A program made the translations under genes and the position numbers. Positions 1 to 16,641 of a DNA stretch of 64,000 nt are shown piece after piece; the stretch's first letter is position 1; each line of letters starts with the position of its first letter. The stretch is from Actinoplanes subtropicus (GTDB lineage Bacteria > Actinomycetota > Actinomycetes > Mycobacteriales > Micromonosporaceae), in assembly GCF_000721705.1 (NCBI RefSeq), contig NZ_JOJL01000008.1:124001-188000 (forward strand), written 5' to 3'. The notes below the pieces were generated by a model, which was not told the DNA's origin, did not search any database, and saw only the letters and a program-made list of their open reading frames with translations.

Positions 1-804
<804 letters not shown>

Positions 805-809
805 CGGAT

Positions 810-837
810 GGCGGCCCCTTCCCCGGAAGGGGCCGCC
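810..837 (+). other. Intercistronic hairpin between rpoB and rpoC
   Basis: A perfect 13-bp inverted repeat (810-822 with 825-837, loop of 2) lies just after the rpoB stop. No T-run follows, so a full intrinsic terminator is unlikely inside this operon. A role in mRNA processing, stability or partial termination is inference. Confidence 0.5.
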
Positions 838-887
838 GCCGCCGGCCTTGAATTCATCCGAGCAATGAAACACGAGGGATAGTCCAA

Positions 888-4778
<3,891 letters not shown>

Positions 4779-4791
4779 TTGTTGCGTCTAG

Positions 4792-4826
4792 CGAGAGGCG
4801 GTCGCGCACTGCGCGGCCGCCTCTCG
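4792..4826 (+). terminator. Terminator hairpin after rpoC
   Basis: A 10-bp stem (4792-4801 with 4817-4826) continues through a T-G wobble into an inner 5-bp CGCGC/GCGCG stem with a 3-base loop, giving about 16 stacked pairs 13 bases after the rpoC stop. The following GCGTTCCTAA has only a weak T content, as is common in GC-rich actinobacteria. It probably ends the rpoBC transcript. Confidence 0.75.
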
Positions 4827-4845
4827 GCGTTCCTAAGATGGGGTG

Positions 4846-5199
4846 GTGACCTCGCCCGCAGCCGCACCGTCCACCCGTCATCCGCTCGATCCGGATCCGG
4901 CGCCCTCGTCGAAGGCGCGGGCGGTCTTCGCGCTCGGTCTGGTGGGCTTCCTGACCGGCGCGTTCGTCGGCGGGGTGATCCCGGCCACGGTGGCGCTCCT
5001 GCTGGCCCGTCAGGCCGCCCGGGACGCGTATGCGGCCAAGGGCTACCTCACCGGCTCGGCGTGGATCCGGCGTGGCCGCCGGCTGGCCTGGGCGGGCATC
5101 GTGCTGGCGCTCGCCACGCTGGTGGTGGCCGCGATCGCCGGCCTGCTGCACCTGGCGTCGGCGCCGTCCGGCACGAATTTCGCGCCCGGCACCGACTAG
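4846..5199 (+). CDS. Small two-helix membrane protein (DUF4190-like)
   Basis: This is a predicted membrane protein of 117 residues with a Pro/Ser/Ala-rich cytoplasmic head (about 1-25). One hydrophobic helix follows (about 27-52, GFLTGAFVGGVIPATVALLLA), then a basic loop with RRGRR, and a second helix (about 80-105). Two GTG codons are adjacent at 4843 and 4846. I prefer 4846 because TAAGAT (4834-4839) lies 6 bases before it, which suits a leaderless transcript; no ribosome site is visible. The two-helix layout resembles DUF4190 proteins. The function is unknown. Confidence 0.7.
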   Translation: MTSPAAAPSTRHPLDPDPAPSSKARAVFALGLVGFLTGAFVGGVIPATVALLLARQAARDAYAAKGYLTGSAWIRRGRRLAWAGIVLALATLVVAAIAGLLHLASAPSGTNFAPGTD

Positions 5200-5255
5200 T
5201 GCCTGTCGCCGGGCCCGGACTGCGCCGCGCCACGGACGAGTGACATCCTCGACTC

Positions 5256-5726
5256 ATGAGCCAGCAGCCGTATCCGTACTCGGCGCCCGTGCCGCCGCCC
5301 CCGCCGTCCGGCCGGTGGCAGCCGGAGCGGGTCGACCCGGTGCCGGGCACCGAGTTCGCCCTGGTGCAGCTGCGGGTCGAGCCGCTGACCTCGGGCCTGG
5401 CCATCGGCTCGCTGCTGGCCGGCATAGCGGCCATCCTGGTGTCGCTGCTGGTCCTCTGCTTCGGCCTGACCGGCGCCCAGGCCGGCTGGGGCGCCCTGGT
5501 GGCCGGCGCCTTCACCCTGCTCAGCGTGATCGGCGGGGTCGGCGCCATCGTGGTCGGCCTGGTCGCCCGCCGGCAGATCCGCCGCTCCGGTGGCAGCGGG
5601 CAGGTGCGCTTCACCGGGCGCGGCATCGCGGCGGCCGGTATCTCGTGTGGAGCCGTCGGCGCGGGAATCTCGCTGGCCGCCCTGGTGTTGGCCGTGGTGT
5701 TGCAGCAGTCGTCCGCCGGCAGCTGA
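5256..5726 (+). CDS. Membrane protein with Pro-rich N-terminus (DUF4190-like)
   Basis: This 156-residue protein has a Pro/Tyr-rich cytoplasmic N-terminus (about 1-30), two closely spaced hydrophobic segments (about 45-70 and 75-100), a basic loop (RRQIRRSGG) and a last hydrophobic segment (about 125-148). Glycine-rich helices and the RR-containing loop match the DUF4190 style of small actinobacterial membrane proteins. The upstream neighbour has a similar layout, so the two may be paralogous or functionally linked. CATCCT (5244-5249) lies 6 bases before the ATG, a possible leaderless promoter box. No specific function can be assigned. Confidence 0.7.
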   Translation: MSQQPYPYSAPVPPPPPSGRWQPERVDPVPGTEFALVQLRVEPLTSGLAIGSLLAGIAAILVSLLVLCFGLTGAQAGWGALVAGAFTLLSVIGGVGAIVVGLVARRQIRRSGGSGQVRFTGRGIAAAGISCGAVGAGISLAALVLAVVLQQSSAGS

Positions 5727-5838
5727 CCGCCCTCTGACCCGGTATCCCGATGCCGCGGCATGGCGCCTCGGCGGACCCGGTACACTTGCATCGGAGATAT
5801 CCGTCGTGAGGAGCTAGCGCCAGGCATACTTGCCGATT

Positions 5839-5867
5839 TTGACCTGGCTGCTTGTGGTGGGTACTCT
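5839..5867 (+). promoter_or_regulatory. Predicted promoter of the str operon
   Basis: TTGACC (5839-5844) and TACTCT (5862-5867) are separated by exactly 17 bases. This is a very good match to the vegetative sigma (HrdB/SigA type) consensus, in the 415-bp gap before rpsL. Transcription from it would give a leader of about 265 nt. A second TACACT box at 5781 has no convincing -35. Confidence 0.7.
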
Positions 5868-6141
5868 TTCCCTCCGTGCCCGGGCTTGCCCGGGCAACTC
5901 GTGCGTGCGCCCGAGTCGAAAATCAGGACGGGGTATCAGCACGCCGAGACCCGTCGGCCCGACCAGATCGGGACGACGACAGAGACCAAACCCGGTGCGC
6001 GTGTTCAGAACGCGTGGCGGGACCGTGAGCCGGACGACACGCCCGACCGCGGGTGCCGGAGGGACCCCCTTCCGGCGCACAGAGGAATAACGAGACGGTG
6101 CGGTCGCAGAAGGACGCGGCCGAAGGGAGCGGAGAAACCCG
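5868..6141 (+). promoter_or_regulatory. Structured 5' leader of rpsL
   Basis: This long untranslated leader contains a 9-bp hairpin with a 2-base loop right at the expected transcript start (5877-5885 with 5888-5896). Next comes the 19-base element at 6035-6053, identical to one in the S10 leader, which can form a small CCGACC hairpin. A further 8-bp stem with one G-U pair follows (about 6057-6076). The rpsL ribosome site AAGGGAGCGGAG precedes GTG 6142. No convincing reading frame is seen here. Regulation by a ribosomal protein or by attenuation is inference. Confidence 0.5.
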
Positions 6142-6516
6142 GTGCCCACGATCCAGCAGCTGGTCCGAAAGGGCCGCCAGGCGAAGACGAGCAAGACCAA
6201 GACGCCGGCGCTGAAGGGAAGTCCTCAGCGGCGCGGCGTGTGCACGCGCGTGTACACCACCACCCCCAAGAAGCCGAACTCTGCGCTGCGCAAGGTCGCT
6301 CGTGTGAAGCTCAGCAGCCAGATCGAGGTCACGGCGTACATCCCCGGCGTCGGTCACAACCTGCAGGAGCACTCGATCGTGCTCGTGCGTGGCGGCCGGG
6401 TGAAGGACCTCCCCGGCGTCCGCTACAAGATCGTTCGCGGTTCGCTGGACACCCAGGGTGTCCGCAACCGCAAGCAGGCCCGCAGCCGTTACGGCGCGAA
6501 GAAGGAGAAGAGCTGA
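6142..6516 (+). CDS. rpsL: 30S ribosomal protein S12
   Basis: S12, 124 residues, is the decoding-centre protein of the 30S subunit and controls accuracy. GTG 6142 follows a good purine-rich ribosome site. The PKKPNSA loop and the GGRVKDLPG loop are intact. The two lysines whose substitution commonly gives streptomycin resistance, Lys43 and Lys88, are both present, so the sequence is of the sensitive type at these sites. It is the first gene of the str operon, with rpsG one base after its stop. Confidence 0.99.
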   Translation: MPTIQQLVRKGRQAKTSKTKTPALKGSPQRRGVCTRVYTTTPKKPNSALRKVARVKLSSQIEVTAYIPGVGHNLQEHSIVLVRGGRVKDLPGVRYKIVRGSLDTQGVRNRKQARSRYGAKKEKS

Positions 6517-6517
6517 C

Positions 6518-6988
6518 ATGCCGCGTAAGGGCCCCGCTCCGCGCCACCCGGTGGTCGCGGACCCGGTTTACAACTCCCCGCTGGTCACGCAGCTGATCAA
6601 CAAGATCCTGATCGGCGGCAAGCGTCAGCTGGCCGAGCGCATCGTGTACGGCGCGCTCGAGGGTTGCCGGGAGAAGAGCGGAACCGACCCCGTCGTGACG
6701 CTCAAGCGCGCGATGGACAACGTGAAGCCGACCCTCGAGGTCCGCAGCCGCCGCGTCGGTGGCGCGACCTACCAGGTGCCGGTCGAGGTCCGTACCCCGC
6801 GGCAGACCACTCTCGGCCTGCGCTGGCTGGTCCAGTACTCCAAGGCCCGCCGGGAGAAGACGATGATCGAGCGTCTCCAGAACGAGCTGCTCGACGCCAG
6901 CAACGGCCTCGGCGCCGCCGTCAAGCGGCGTGAGGACACCCACAAGATGGCGGAGTCCAACAAGGCCTTCGCGCACTACCGCTGGTAA
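6518..6988 (+). CDS. rpsG: 30S ribosomal protein S7
   Basis: S7, 156 residues, starts assembly of the 30S head and contacts tRNA and mRNA at the exit site. ATG 6518 is chosen over an in-frame upstream start at 6458 because [12 protein letters not shown] is the family start and the site GAAGGAG lies just before it, inside the end of rpsL. The conserved region [19 protein letters not shown] block and the C-terminal AFAHYRW are intact. In other bacteria S7 represses its own operon. Confidence 0.98.
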   Translation: MPRKGPAPRHPVVADPVYNSPLVTQLINKILIGGKRQLAERIVYGALEGCREKSGTDPVVTLKRAMDNVKPTLEVRSRRVGGATYQVPVEVRTPRQTTLGLRWLVQYSKARREKTMIERLQNELLDASNGLGAAVKRREDTHKMAESNKAFAHYRW

Positions 6989-7000
6989 GACCCCGCCGCC

Positions 7001-7020
7001 GGCCCGGCCAACGCCGGGCC
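7001..7020 (+). other. Hairpin between rpsG and fusA
   Basis: An 8-bp perfect stem (7001-7008 with 7013-7020) with a 4-base loop lies in the 87-bp gap between rpsG and fusA. No T-run follows. It may slow transcription or protect upstream mRNA. Confidence 0.4.
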
Positions 7021-7075
7021 ACGCGGCAAGTCGTACCGATCCACGAGACGACGACGAAGAAGAGTAGGGATTGAA

Positions 7076-9172
<2,097 letters not shown>

Positions 9173-9193
9173 GTCCGCAACTGAAGCGTTGAG

Positions 9194-9224
9194 GCGCGTG
9201 TGGTCTCTCAGGGGCCACACGCGC
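9194..9224 (+). other. Hairpin between fusA and tuf
   Basis: A perfect 10-bp stem (9194-9203 with 9215-9224) with an 11-base loop follows the fusA stop by 21 bases. No T-run is present. It could act as a partial terminator that, with the tuf promoter downstream, separates tuf output from the rest of the operon. Confidence 0.5.
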
Positions 9225-9252
9225 GCGAGCAGTCGACAGAGTCCCAGTCGCC

Positions 9253-9280
9253 TTGTCGGGCGTGCCGGGCAAAGTAATGA
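9253..9280 (+). promoter_or_regulatory. Possible separate promoter for tuf
   Basis: TTGTCG (9253-9258) and TAATGA (9275-9280) are spaced by 16 bases, just upstream of the tuf ribosome site AGGAGG (9290-9295). A private tuf promoter within the str operon is common in actinobacteria, but the -35 match is moderate. Confidence 0.4.
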
Positions 9281-9301
9281 TCAGTCCACAGGAGGACACC
9301 A

Positions 9302-10495
9302 GTGGCGAAGGCGAAGTTCGAGCGGACTAAGCCGCACGTCAACATCGGCACCATTGGTCACATCGACCACGGTAAGACGACGCTGACTGCGGCCATCACG
9401 AAGGTCCTGCACGACCAGTATCCGGACCTCAACCCGTACACCCCGTTCGACGAGATCGACAAGGCGCCGGAGGAGAAGGCCCGCGGCATCACGATCTCGA
9501 TCGCGCACGTCGAGTACCAGACCGCGGCGCGGCACTACGCGCACGTGGACTGCCCCGGCCACGCCGACTACATCAAGAACATGATCACCGGTGCCGCGCA
9601 GATGGACGGCGCGATCCTGGTGGTCGCCGCGACTGACGGCCCGATGCCGCAGACCAAGGAGCACGTGCTCCTGGCCCGCCAGGTCGGCGTTCCGTACATC
9701 GTCGTGGCGCTGAACAAGAGCGACATGGTCGACGACGAGGAGCTCCTCGAGCTCGTCGAGCTCGAGGTCCGCGAGCTGCTGAGCACCTACGAGTTCCCGG
9801 GCGACGACCTGCCGGTCGTGCGCGTCTCGGCGCTCAAGGCGCTCGAGGGCGACGCGGAGTGGACCGAGAAGCTCCTGGAGCTGATGAACGCGGTCGACAC
9901 CGCGATCCCGCAGCCCGAGCGTGACACCGAGAAGCCGTTCCTCATGCCGATCGAGGACGTGTTCACGATCACCGGTCGTGGCACGGTCGTCACCGGCCGG
10001 GCCGAGCGCGGCATCCTCAAGCCGAACGAGGAGGTCGAGATCGTCGGCATCCGCGAGAAGTCGACGAAGACCGTCTGCACCGGCATCGAGATGTTCCGCA
10101 AGCTGCTCGACGAGGCCCGCGCGGGTGAGAACGTCGGTCTGCTGCTCCGCGGCATCAAGCGCGAGGACGTCGAGCGCGGCATGGTGGTCATCAAGCCGGG
10201 CACCACGACCCCGCACACGGAGTTCGAGGGCCAGGTCTACATCCTCTCCAAGGAGGAGGGCGGCCGGCACACCCCGTTCTTCCAGAACTACCGCCCGCAG
10301 TTCTACTTCCGCACCACGGACGTCACCGGCGTCGTCACGCTGCCCGAGGGCACCGAGATGGTCATGCCGGGCGACTCCACCAGCATGTCGGTCAAGCTGA
10401 TCCAGCCGATCGCCATGGAGCAGGGCCTGAAGTTCGCGATCCGTGAGGGTGGCCGCACCGTCGGCGCCGGAACGGTCACGAAGATCAACAAGTAG
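9302..10495 (+). CDS. tuf: Elongation factor Tu
   Basis: EF-Tu, 397 residues, delivers aminoacyl-tRNA to the ribosome. GTG 9302 sits behind a strong AGGAGG. The G1 motif GHIDHGKT (19-26), G3 DCPGHADY (83-90) and G4 NKSD (138-141) are intact. Domains II and III are normal, including GGRHTPFF and the C-terminal [12 protein letters not shown]. It lies last in the str operon. No duplicate tuf is seen in this window. Confidence 0.99.
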   Translation: MAKAKFERTKPHVNIGTIGHIDHGKTTLTAAITKVLHDQYPDLNPYTPFDEIDKAPEEKARGITISIAHVEYQTAARHYAHVDCPGHADYIKNMITGAAQMDGAILVVAATDGPMPQTKEHVLLARQVGVPYIVVALNKSDMVDDEELLELVELEVRELLSTYEFPGDDLPVVRVSALKALEGDAEWTEKLLELMNAVDTAIPQPERDTEKPFLMPIEDVFTITGRGTVVTGRAERGILKPNEEVEIVGIREKSTKTVCTGIEMFRKLLDEARAGENVGLLLRGIKREDVERGMVVIKPGTTTPHTEFEGQVYILSKEEGGRHTPFFQNYRPQFYFRTTDVTGVVTLPEGTEMVMPGDSTSMSVKLIQPIAMEQGLKFAIREGGRTVGAGTVTKINK

Positions 10496-10798
10496 TTAAA
10501 GGTAACCCCGATTAGCGTTGCCGGAGAGTATCGGGCATACTAGTCAGGTTGCGTCCGCGCGGGGTGGTTGGTGGCCTTCGGCAGCCAGCCACCCTCGCCG
10601 GGTGTCCGGGTGTGTTCATGGCCCGCCCGGCACTCCAGATCCCCGTGATCGAGTTGCTTGATAAAGGCTGCATAGCGACAGCAGGCGCGACACGCCCGAC
10701 CGCGGGGGTCGGACAACGCAGGATCGACGGTCCTGCGGCATGCGGAGGCCACCGGTTTCCGCACGTAGCGGCATCGAGAGAAGGAAACAGAAGCCACC
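10496..10798 (+). promoter_or_regulatory. S10 operon promoter/leader region
   Basis: This 303-bp non-coding gap follows tuf. CATACT/TACTAG near 10536-10543 is a candidate -10 box, but no good -35 is seen. An imperfect 10-bp hairpin (10563-10593) could end the tuf message. The leader then holds the same 19-base element as the str leader (10688-10706), here able to fold as CCGACC/GGTCGG. A second 7-bp hairpin follows around 10716-10736. The rpsJ ribosome site is GAGAAGGAAA. The S10 leader is a known target of L4-type feedback in E. coli; no similar mechanism is proven here. Confidence 0.5.
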
Positions 10799-11107
10799 AT
10801 GGCGGGACAGAAGATCCGCATCCGGCTCAAGGCCTACGACCACGAGGTCGTCGACTCCTCGGCGCGGAAGATCGTGGAGACGGTGACGCGTACCGGGGCG
10901 CAGGTTGCTGGCCCGGTGCCGCTGCCCACGGAGATCAACCGTTTCTGCGTGATCCGTTCGCCGCACAAGTACAAGGACTCGCGCGAGCACTTCGAGATGC
11001 GCACGCACAAGCGTCTGATCGACATCATCGACCCGACTCCGAAGACGGTCGACTCGCTCATGCGCCTCGACCTGCCGGCTGGCGTCGACATCGAGATCAA
11101 GCTGTAG
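10799..11107 (+). CDS. rpsJ: 30S ribosomal protein S10 (NusE)
   Basis: S10 has 102 residues. It is a 30S head protein that also works as NusE in transcription antitermination and transcription-translation coupling. The start [19 protein letters not shown] and the block [13 protein letters not shown] are fully typical. It leads the S10 operon; rplC begins 12 bases after its stop. Confidence 0.99.
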
Positions 11108-11119
11108 GGATCCGGACTG

Positions 11120-11770
11120 ATGGACAGGCAAGTTAAGGGGATCCTGGGCGCCAAGCTCGGCATGACCCAGGTCTGGGACAACAACAAAGTCGTCCCGGTG
11201 ACCGTGGTGCAGGCCGGCCCTTGTGTCGTGACCCAGGTCCGTACCGATGACAAGGACGGCTACAGCGCCGTCCAGCTGGCGTACGGCGCCGTCGACCCGC
11301 GCAAGGTCAACAAGCCGGAGAGCGGCCACTACGCCAAGGCCGGTGTGTCGCCGCGGCGCCACCTCGTGGAGCTGCGCACCACCGACGCCGGGGCCTACGA
11401 GCTCGGCCAGGAGATCACCGTCGACTCGTTCGAGCCCGGTGCCCCGGTCGACGTGACCGGCAAGACCAAGGGCAAGGGCTACGCCGGCGTCATGAAGCGG
11501 CACGGCTTCCACGGTCTCAAGAGCAGCCACGGTGTCGAGCGCAAGCACCGTTCGCCCGGCTCGATCGGCGCCTGCGCGACCCCGGGTCGCGTCTTCAAGG
11601 GCGTCCGGATGGCCGGCCGGATGGGCAGCAAGCGCTTCACCGTGCAGAACCTGACCGTGCAGGCGGTGGACACCGAGAACAACCTGCTGCTGGTCAAGGG
11701 CGCGGTGCCCGGTCCCAAGGGCTCGCTGATCCTGGTCCGCAGCGCGGCTAAGAAGGGCGGTGCCAAGTGA
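11120..11770 (+). CDS. rplC: 50S ribosomal protein L3
   Basis: L3, 216 residues, binds near the 3' end of 23S rRNA and reaches the peptidyl-transferase centre. The N-terminal [13 protein letters not shown] and the central [21 protein letters not shown] loop are conserved. GTG of rplD overlaps its stop by four bases, so translation of the two is likely coupled. Confidence 0.99.
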   Translation: MDRQVKGILGAKLGMTQVWDNNKVVPVTVVQAGPCVVTQVRTDDKDGYSAVQLAYGAVDPRKVNKPESGHYAKAGVSPRRHLVELRTTDAGAYELGQEITVDSFEPGAPVDVTGKTKGKGYAGVMKRHGFHGLKSSHGVERKHRSPGSIGACATPGRVFKGVRMAGRMGSKRFTVQNLTVQAVDTENNLLLVKGAVPGPKGSLILVRSAAKKGGAK

Positions 11771-12450
11771 GCTCGGTTGACGTGATCAACGCCGAGGGCA
11801 CGAAGGCGGGCTCGGTCGAGCTGCCGGGCGACATCTTCGACGTGCAGGCGAACATCCCGCTGATGCACCAGGTCGTGGTGGCCCAGCTCGCCGCGGCGCG
11901 GCAGGGCACGGCCAAGGCCAAGACCCGCGGCGAGGTCGCCGGTGGCGGCAAGAAGCCGTACAAGCAGAAGGGCACCGGCCGGGCCCGTCAGGGCTCGATC
12001 CGCGCGCCGCAGTTCACCGGCGGTGGCGTGGTCCACGGCCCGGTGCCGCGTGACTACAGCCAGCGGACCCCCAAGAAGATGAAGGCCGCCGCGCTGCGTG
12101 GCGCCCTGTCCGACCGGGCCCGCGACGGCCGGGTGCACGTGGTCGAGTCCTTCGTCGCCGGCGAGACGCCGTCGACCAAGGCCGCGGTCGCGACCCTGCG
12201 CAAGGCGACCGAGTCGAGCAAGGTCCTGGTCGTGCTCGGCAGCACCGACGAGCTGAACTGGCTGTCGCTGCGCAACGAGACGACCGTGCACCTGATCGAG
12301 GCGGGTCAGCTGAACACGTACGACGTGCTGGTCGCCGACGAGGTGGTCTTCACCAAGGACGCTCTCGACGAGTTTTGCGACCTTGGGAGCAAAACCGGCG
12401 AGCAGGGTCTGGGCGTGCCGGCCGAGGCCTCCGAGGAGGGGAACAAGTGA
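11767..12450 (+). CDS. rplD: 50S ribosomal protein L4
   Basis: L4, 227 residues, lines the peptide exit tunnel. The conserved [19 protein letters not shown] loop and the QRTPKKMK segment are clear. In E. coli L4 represses the S10 operon. The start is GTG 11767 in a GTGA overlap with rplC. The C-terminus has a short Glu-rich tail. Confidence 0.98.
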   Translation: MSSVDVINAEGTKAGSVELPGDIFDVQANIPLMHQVVVAQLAAARQGTAKAKTRGEVAGGGKKPYKQKGTGRARQGSIRAPQFTGGGVVHGPVPRDYSQRTPKKMKAAALRGALSDRARDGRVHVVESFVAGETPSTKAAVATLRKATESSKVLVVLGSTDELNWLSLRNETTVHLIEAGQLNTYDVLVADEVVFTKDALDEFCDLGSKTGEQGLGVPAEASEEGNK

Positions 12451-12749
12451 CCACGATCGCCGACCCGCGTGACGTCATCGTCGCGCCCGTCGTCTCCGAG
12501 AAGAGCTACAGCGTTCTCGACCAGAACTGGTACACGTTCCTCGTCCACCCGGACGCGAACAAGACCCAGATCAAGATCGCGATCCAGCAGATCTTCAACG
12601 TGCGCGTGCTGACGGTGAACACCGCGAACCGCGAGGGCAAGCGCAAGCGCACCCGGACGGGCTTCGGTCAGCGCAAGGCGACCAAGCGCGCGATGGTCAA
12701 GCTGGCTGACGGTGACCGTATCGAGGCCTTCGGCGGCCCGGTCAGCTAA
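12447..12749 (+). CDS. rplW: 50S ribosomal protein L23
   Basis: L23, 100 residues, sits at the tunnel exit and docks trigger factor and SRP. I chose GTG 12447, in a four-base overlap with the rplD stop and behind GAGGAGGGG. A start farther upstream in the same frame would add a tail that does not fit the family. The VVSEKSY start region and [12 protein letters not shown] are typical. Confidence 0.97.
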   Translation: MTTIADPRDVIVAPVVSEKSYSVLDQNWYTFLVHPDANKTQIKIAIQQIFNVRVLTVNTANREGKRKRTRTGFGQRKATKRAMVKLADGDRIEAFGGPVS

Positions 12750-12763
12750 GGGGTTGTAAATCA

Positions 12764-13603
12764 ATGGCTATCCGTAAGTACAAGCCGACCACGCCGGGCC
12801 GTCGCGGCTCCAGCGTCGCCGACTTCGCCGAGATCACCCGGTCCACCCCGGAGAAGTCTCTGCTGGTCCCGCTGCCCAAGAAGGGCGGCCGCAACGTCCA
12901 CGGCCGGATCACCACCCGGCACCAGGGCGGCGGTCACAAGCGGCAGTACCGGCTGATCGACTTCAAGCGGGTCGACAAGGACGGCGTGCCGGCCAAGGTC
13001 GCGCACATCGAGTACGACCCGAACCGCACCGCCCGGATCGCGCTGCTGCACTACGCCGACGGCGAGAAGCGCTACATCGTGGCGCCGAAGGACCTGGCGC
13101 AGGGCGACCGGGTCGAGTCCGGCCCGGGCGCGGACATCAAGCCGGGGAACAACCTGCCCCTGCGCAACATCCCGGTCGGTACGACGATCCACAACGTGGA
13201 GCTTCGTCCCGGCGGTGGCGCCAAGCTGGCCCGCTCGGCCGGCGTCGGCATCCAGCTGCTCGGTCGCGAGGGCGCGTACGCCACGCTGCGTATGCCCTCC
13301 GGCGAGATCCGTCGCGTCGACGTGCGCTGCCGCGCCACCGTCGGCGAGATCGGCAACGCCGACCAGTCGAACATCAACTGGGGCAAGGCCGGCCGCATGC
13401 GGTGGAAGGGCAAGCGCCCGACCGTCCGTGGTGTCGCCATGAACCCGATCGACCACCCGCACGGTGGTGGTGAGGGTAAGACCTCCGGTGGTCGCCATCC
13501 GGTCAACCCCGCTGGTAAGCCCGAGGGCCGTACCCGCCGGAAGGGCCAGGAGAGCGACAAGCTGATCGTTCGCCGCCGCTACGCGACCCGCAAGCGCGGG
13601 TAA
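12764..13603 (+). CDS. rplB: 50S ribosomal protein L2
   Basis: L2, 279 residues, is needed for subunit joining and peptidyl-transferase activity. The [14 protein letters not shown] and [16 protein letters not shown] blocks are present; the latter holds the conserved histidine near the active centre. It starts 14 bases after rplW and is followed by rpsS after 12 bases. Confidence 0.99.
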   Translation: MAIRKYKPTTPGRRGSSVADFAEITRSTPEKSLLVPLPKKGGRNVHGRITTRHQGGGHKRQYRLIDFKRVDKDGVPAKVAHIEYDPNRTARIALLHYADGEKRYIVAPKDLAQGDRVESGPGADIKPGNNLPLRNIPVGTTIHNVELRPGGGAKLARSAGVGIQLLGREGAYATLRMPSGEIRRVDVRCRATVGEIGNADQSNINWGKAGRMRWKGKRPTVRGVAMNPIDHPHGGGEGKTSGGRHPVNPAGKPEGRTRRKGQESDKLIVRRRYATRKRG

Positions 13604-13615
13604 CGGGAGTAGAAG

Positions 13616-13897
13616 ATGCCTCGCAGCCTGAAGAAGGGCCCGTTCGTCGACGACCACCTGCTCAAGAAGGTGGAAGTCCAGAACGAGAAGAACTCGAAGA
13701 ACGTCATCAAGACCTGGTCGCGGCGCTCGACGATCATCCCCGACATGCTCGGGCACACGATCGCCGTGCACGACGGGCGCAAGCACGTCCCGGTGTTCGT
13801 CACCGAGGCCATGGTCGGGCACAAGCTCGGTGAGTTCGCTCTGACCCGTACGTTCAAGGGTCACGAGAAGGACGACCGCAAGAGCCGTCGCCGCTAA
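13616..13897 (+). CDS. rpsS: 30S ribosomal protein S19
   Basis: S19, 93 residues, forms the 30S head with S13 and contacts the A-site finger. [18 protein letters not shown] and the [13 protein letters not shown] block are typical. The ribosome site GGGAG precedes the ATG at good distance. Confidence 0.99.
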   Translation: MPRSLKKGPFVDDHLLKKVEVQNEKNSKNVIKTWSRRSTIIPDMLGHTIAVHDGRKHVPVFVTEAMVGHKLGEFALTRTFKGHEKDDRKSRRR

Positions 13898-13934
13898 GCA
13901 GATACACGGATTAGAGGATCAAGGAGCTACAGCG

Positions 13935-14414
13935 ATGCCAGTCAAGGGCGACGCTCCGGTGCTTCCGGGCGCGCGGGCGGTTGCGCGGCACGTGCGCATC
14001 TCGCCGAACAAGGCGCGCCGGGTGGTCAACCTCGTCCGCGGTCTGCCCGCGAAGGAGGCGCTCACCGTCCTGCAGTTCGCGCCGCAGGCCGCCAGCGAGC
14101 AGGTCTACAAGGTGCTCGCCTCGGCGATCGCCAACGCGGAGAACAACGAGCGGCTGGACCCCGACGCGCTCCTCGTGAGTGAGGCGTTCGTCGACGAGGG
14201 TCCGACGCTCAAGCGGTTCCGTCCGCGGGCGCAGGGCCGGGCGTACCGGATCCGCAAGCGCACCTGCCACATCACGATCGCCGTCGAGGCGGTCCAGGTC
14301 GCGCGGCCGGCCAAGAAGGCCGCCGCCGCGAAGAAGGCCGCGCCGGCCAAGAAGGCTGAGCCGGCCGCCCAAACCCAGCGGGCGGAATCCCAGACGACGG
14401 AGGAGTCCGAGTAA
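13935..14414 (+). CDS. rplV: 50S ribosomal protein L22
   Basis: L22, 159 residues, reaches into the exit tunnel with a beta-hairpin. The core ([14 protein letters not shown] to the TCHITIAVE end, about 15-120) is standard. A C-terminal extension rich in Ala, Lys and Pro ([15 protein letters not shown], then acidic) adds about 35 residues, a frequent actinobacterial feature. Its TAA shares one base with the rpsC ATG. Confidence 0.98.
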   Translation: MPVKGDAPVLPGARAVARHVRISPNKARRVVNLVRGLPAKEALTVLQFAPQAASEQVYKVLASAIANAENNERLDPDALLVSEAFVDEGPTLKRFRPRAQGRAYRIRKRTCHITIAVEAVQVARPAKKAAAAKKAAPAKKAEPAAQTQRAESQTTEESE

Positions 14415-15241
14415 TGGGCCAGAAAGTTCATCCCACCGGATTCCGGCTCGGCATTTCCACCGACTGGAAGTCCCGTTGGTTCGCCGACAAGTTGTACAAG
14501 GACTACATCGGCGAAGATGTCAAGATCCGCCGGATGATGTCCCAGGGCCTCGAGCGCGCCGGCATCTCCAAGGTGGACATCGAGCGCACCCGGGACCGGG
14601 TTCGCGTCGACATCCACACCGCCCGGCCGGGCATCGTCATCGGCCGTAAGGGCGCGGAGGCCGACAAGATCCGCGGTCGCCTCGAGAAGCTCACCGGCAA
14701 GCAGGTGCAGCTGAACATCCTCGAGGTGAAGAACCCCGAGTCGGACGCGCAGCTGGTGGCGCAGGGCGTCGCCGAGCAGCTGTCCTCCCGGGTCAGCTTC
14801 CGCCGCGCGATGCGCAAGGCCATGCAGTCGGCCATGAAGAACCCGATCTGCAAGGGCATCCGGGTGCAGGTCTCCGGCCGTCTCGGCGGCGCGGAGATGA
14901 GCCGCACGGAGTTCTACCGTGAGGGTCGCGTTCCGCTGCACACGCTGCGGGCGAACATCGAGTACGGCTTCTTCGAGGCCCGTACCACGTTCGGCCGGAT
15001 CGGCGTGAAGGTCTGGATCTACAAGGGCGACGCCGTTCCGGGTCGCGAGGTCGTCACCGAGGCGCCCGCGCGTCCGCGCCGGGACCGCGCCGACCGCCCC
15101 GAGCGTCCGCGCCGTGGCCGTTCCGGTTCGTCCGGCACGACCGCGGGTGGCACCGAGGCGGGTCGCGCGGCTCAGGCCCAGGCGGCCGCCGAGAACACCG
15201 CCGCTGCTCCGGCCGCGGCCGAAACGCAGCAGGAGGGCTGA
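14414..15241 (+). CDS. rpsC: 30S ribosomal protein S3
   Basis: S3, 275 residues, shapes the mRNA entry channel. A KH RNA-binding domain (about 40-110; [15 protein letters not shown]) is followed by the C-terminal S3 domain. A basic then Ala/Gln-rich tail (about 215-275) extends beyond the E. coli protein. It starts at ATG 14414, overlapping rplV by one base. Confidence 0.98.
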   Translation: MGQKVHPTGFRLGISTDWKSRWFADKLYKDYIGEDVKIRRMMSQGLERAGISKVDIERTRDRVRVDIHTARPGIVIGRKGAEADKIRGRLEKLTGKQVQLNILEVKNPESDAQLVAQGVAEQLSSRVSFRRAMRKAMQSAMKNPICKGIRVQVSGRLGGAEMSRTEFYREGRVPLHTLRANIEYGFFEARTTFGRIGVKVWIYKGDAVPGREVVTEAPARPRRDRADRPERPRRGRSGSSGTTAGGTEAGRAAQAQAAAENTAAAPAAAETQQEG

Positions 15242-15244
15242 CCC

Positions 15245-15670
15245 ATGCTGATGCCGCGTAAGCCCCCGAAGGGCTTCCGCAAGCCGCACCACCCGGACCG
15301 CCACGGCGCGTCCAAGGGCGGCAACCGGGTCGTCTTCGGCGAGTTCGGTATTCAGGCGCTGGAGCCCGCGTACGTGACCAACCGGCAGATCGAGTCGGCT
15401 CGTATCGCGATGACCCGCCACATCAAGCGTGGCGGCAAGGTCTGGATCTCGGTCTTCCCCGACCAGGCCCTGACCAAGAAGCCGGCCGAGACCCGGATGG
15501 GTTCCGGCAAGGGTTCTCCCGAATGGTGGGTGGCGAACGTCAAGCCGGGACGCATCCTGTTCGAGATGTCGTTCCCGAACGAGACGATCGCGCGCGAGGC
15601 GATGCGCCGCGCGATCCACAAGCTCCCGATGAAGTGCCGCATCGTGACGCGCGAAGTGGGTGAAAGCTGA
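15245..15670 (+). CDS. rplP: 50S ribosomal protein L16
   Basis: L16, 141 residues, contacts A-site tRNA in the 50S subunit. [23 protein letters not shown] start, [13 protein letters not shown] and the [12 protein letters not shown] loop are all typical. The stop overlaps the rpmC ATG by one base. Confidence 0.99.
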   Translation: MLMPRKPPKGFRKPHHPDRHGASKGGNRVVFGEFGIQALEPAYVTNRQIESARIAMTRHIKRGGKVWISVFPDQALTKKPAETRMGSGKGSPEWWVANVKPGRILFEMSFPNETIAREAMRRAIHKLPMKCRIVTREVGES

Positions 15671-15903
15671 TGGCAGCGGGCGTTAAGGCCGGCGAGCTGC
15701 GCGAACTCTCCGGCGAGGAGCTGGTTTCGCGGCTGAAAGAGGCCAAGGCGGAGCTGTTCAACCTTCGCGTTCAGGGCGCGACCGGGCAGCTCGACAATCA
15801 TCGTCGACTGCAGGTGGTCCGCAAGGACATCGCGAAGATCTACACGATCATGCGTGAGCGCGAGCTGGGGCTCTCGGTTGCGCCGGATGAGGTGACCGCA
15901 TGA
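15670..15903 (+). CDS. rpmC: 50S ribosomal protein L29
   Basis: L29, 77 residues, is a small helical hairpin protein at the tunnel exit. [20 protein letters not shown] and the [18 protein letters not shown] helix match the family. It is overlapped by one base upstream and by four bases (ATGA) downstream, so it is tightly coupled to both neighbours. Confidence 0.98.
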   Translation: MAAGVKAGELRELSGEELVSRLKEAKAELFNLRVQGATGQLDNHRRLQVVRKDIAKIYTIMRERELGLSVAPDEVTA

Positions 15904-16175
15904 GTGACGAGAGCACGACCCCGGTGCGCGCGACCCGCAAGGTTCGCGAGGGCCTGGTGGTCAGCGACAAGATGGACAAGACGGTCGTCGTCGAGGTCGA
16001 GGACCGCGTCAAGCACGCCCTCTACGGCAAGGTTCTGCGGCGCACCCGCAAGCTCAAGGTGCACGACGAGCAGAACGCGTGCGGCATCGGCGACCGGGTC
16101 CTCCTGATGGAGACCCGTCCGCTCTCCGCCACCAAGCGGTGGCGGGTCGTGGAGATCCTCGAAAAGGCCAAGTGA
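15900..16175 (+). CDS. rpsQ: 30S ribosomal protein S17
   Basis: S17, 91 residues, is an OB-fold protein that helps early 30S assembly. The [23 protein letters not shown] start of the fold and the [19 protein letters not shown] end are standard. A hairpin follows directly after its stop. Confidence 0.98.
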   Translation: MSDESTTPVRATRKVREGLVVSDKMDKTVVVEVEDRVKHALYGKVLRRTRKLKVHDEQNACGIGDRVLLMETRPLSATKRWRVVEILEKAK

Positions 16176-16179
16176 GTTT

Positions 16180-16205
16180 GCCGGGCCGGCTCCGGCCGGC
16201 CCGGC
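16180..16205 (+). terminator. Strong GC hairpin between rpsQ and rplN
   Basis: A perfect 10-bp stem made only of G and C (16180-16189 with 16196-16205) with a 6-base loop starts 4 bases after the rpsQ stop. It marks the classical S10/spc operon boundary. No T-run follows, so it may be a partial terminator or a processing site. Confidence 0.55.
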
Positions 16206-16270
16206 GGACCATCGTTCCGCCAAGCTTCGGGCGCGTTGATCCGAAGAACTGGCAGACATAGGAGACCCCA

Positions 16271-16639
16271 GTGATCCAGCAGGAGTCGCGACTGCGTGTC
16301 GCCGACAACACGGGTGCGCGCGAGATTCTGTGCATCCGCGTGCTCGGTGGCTCCGGCCGCCGTTACGCGAGCATCGGCGACGTCATCGTGGCCACGGTCA
16401 AGGACGCCATCCCCGGCGCCGGTGTGAAGAAGGGTGACGTCGTCAAGGCGGTCATCGTCCGCACCAGCAAGGAGCGGCGGCGTCCGGACGGCTCGTACAT
16501 CCGCTTCGACGAGAACGCCGCCGTCATCATCAAGGACGGCGGGGACCCCCGCGGTACCCGCATCTTCGGCCCGGTCGGGCGCGAGCTGCGCGACAAGCGG
16601 TTCATGAAGATCATCAGCTTGGCGCCGGAGGTGCTTTGA
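16271..16639 (+). CDS. rplN: 50S ribosomal protein L14
   Basis: L14, 122 residues, forms an inter-subunit bridge. It starts at GTG 16271 behind GGAGACC. The [19 protein letters not shown] start and the [20 protein letters not shown] loop are typical. It is the first gene of the spc group. Confidence 0.99.
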   Translation: MIQQESRLRVADNTGAREILCIRVLGGSGRRYASIGDVIVATVKDAIPGAGVKKGDVVKAVIVRTSKERRRPDGSYIRFDENAAVIIKDGGDPRGTRIFGPVGRELRDKRFMKIISLAPEVL

Positions 16640-16641
16640 TC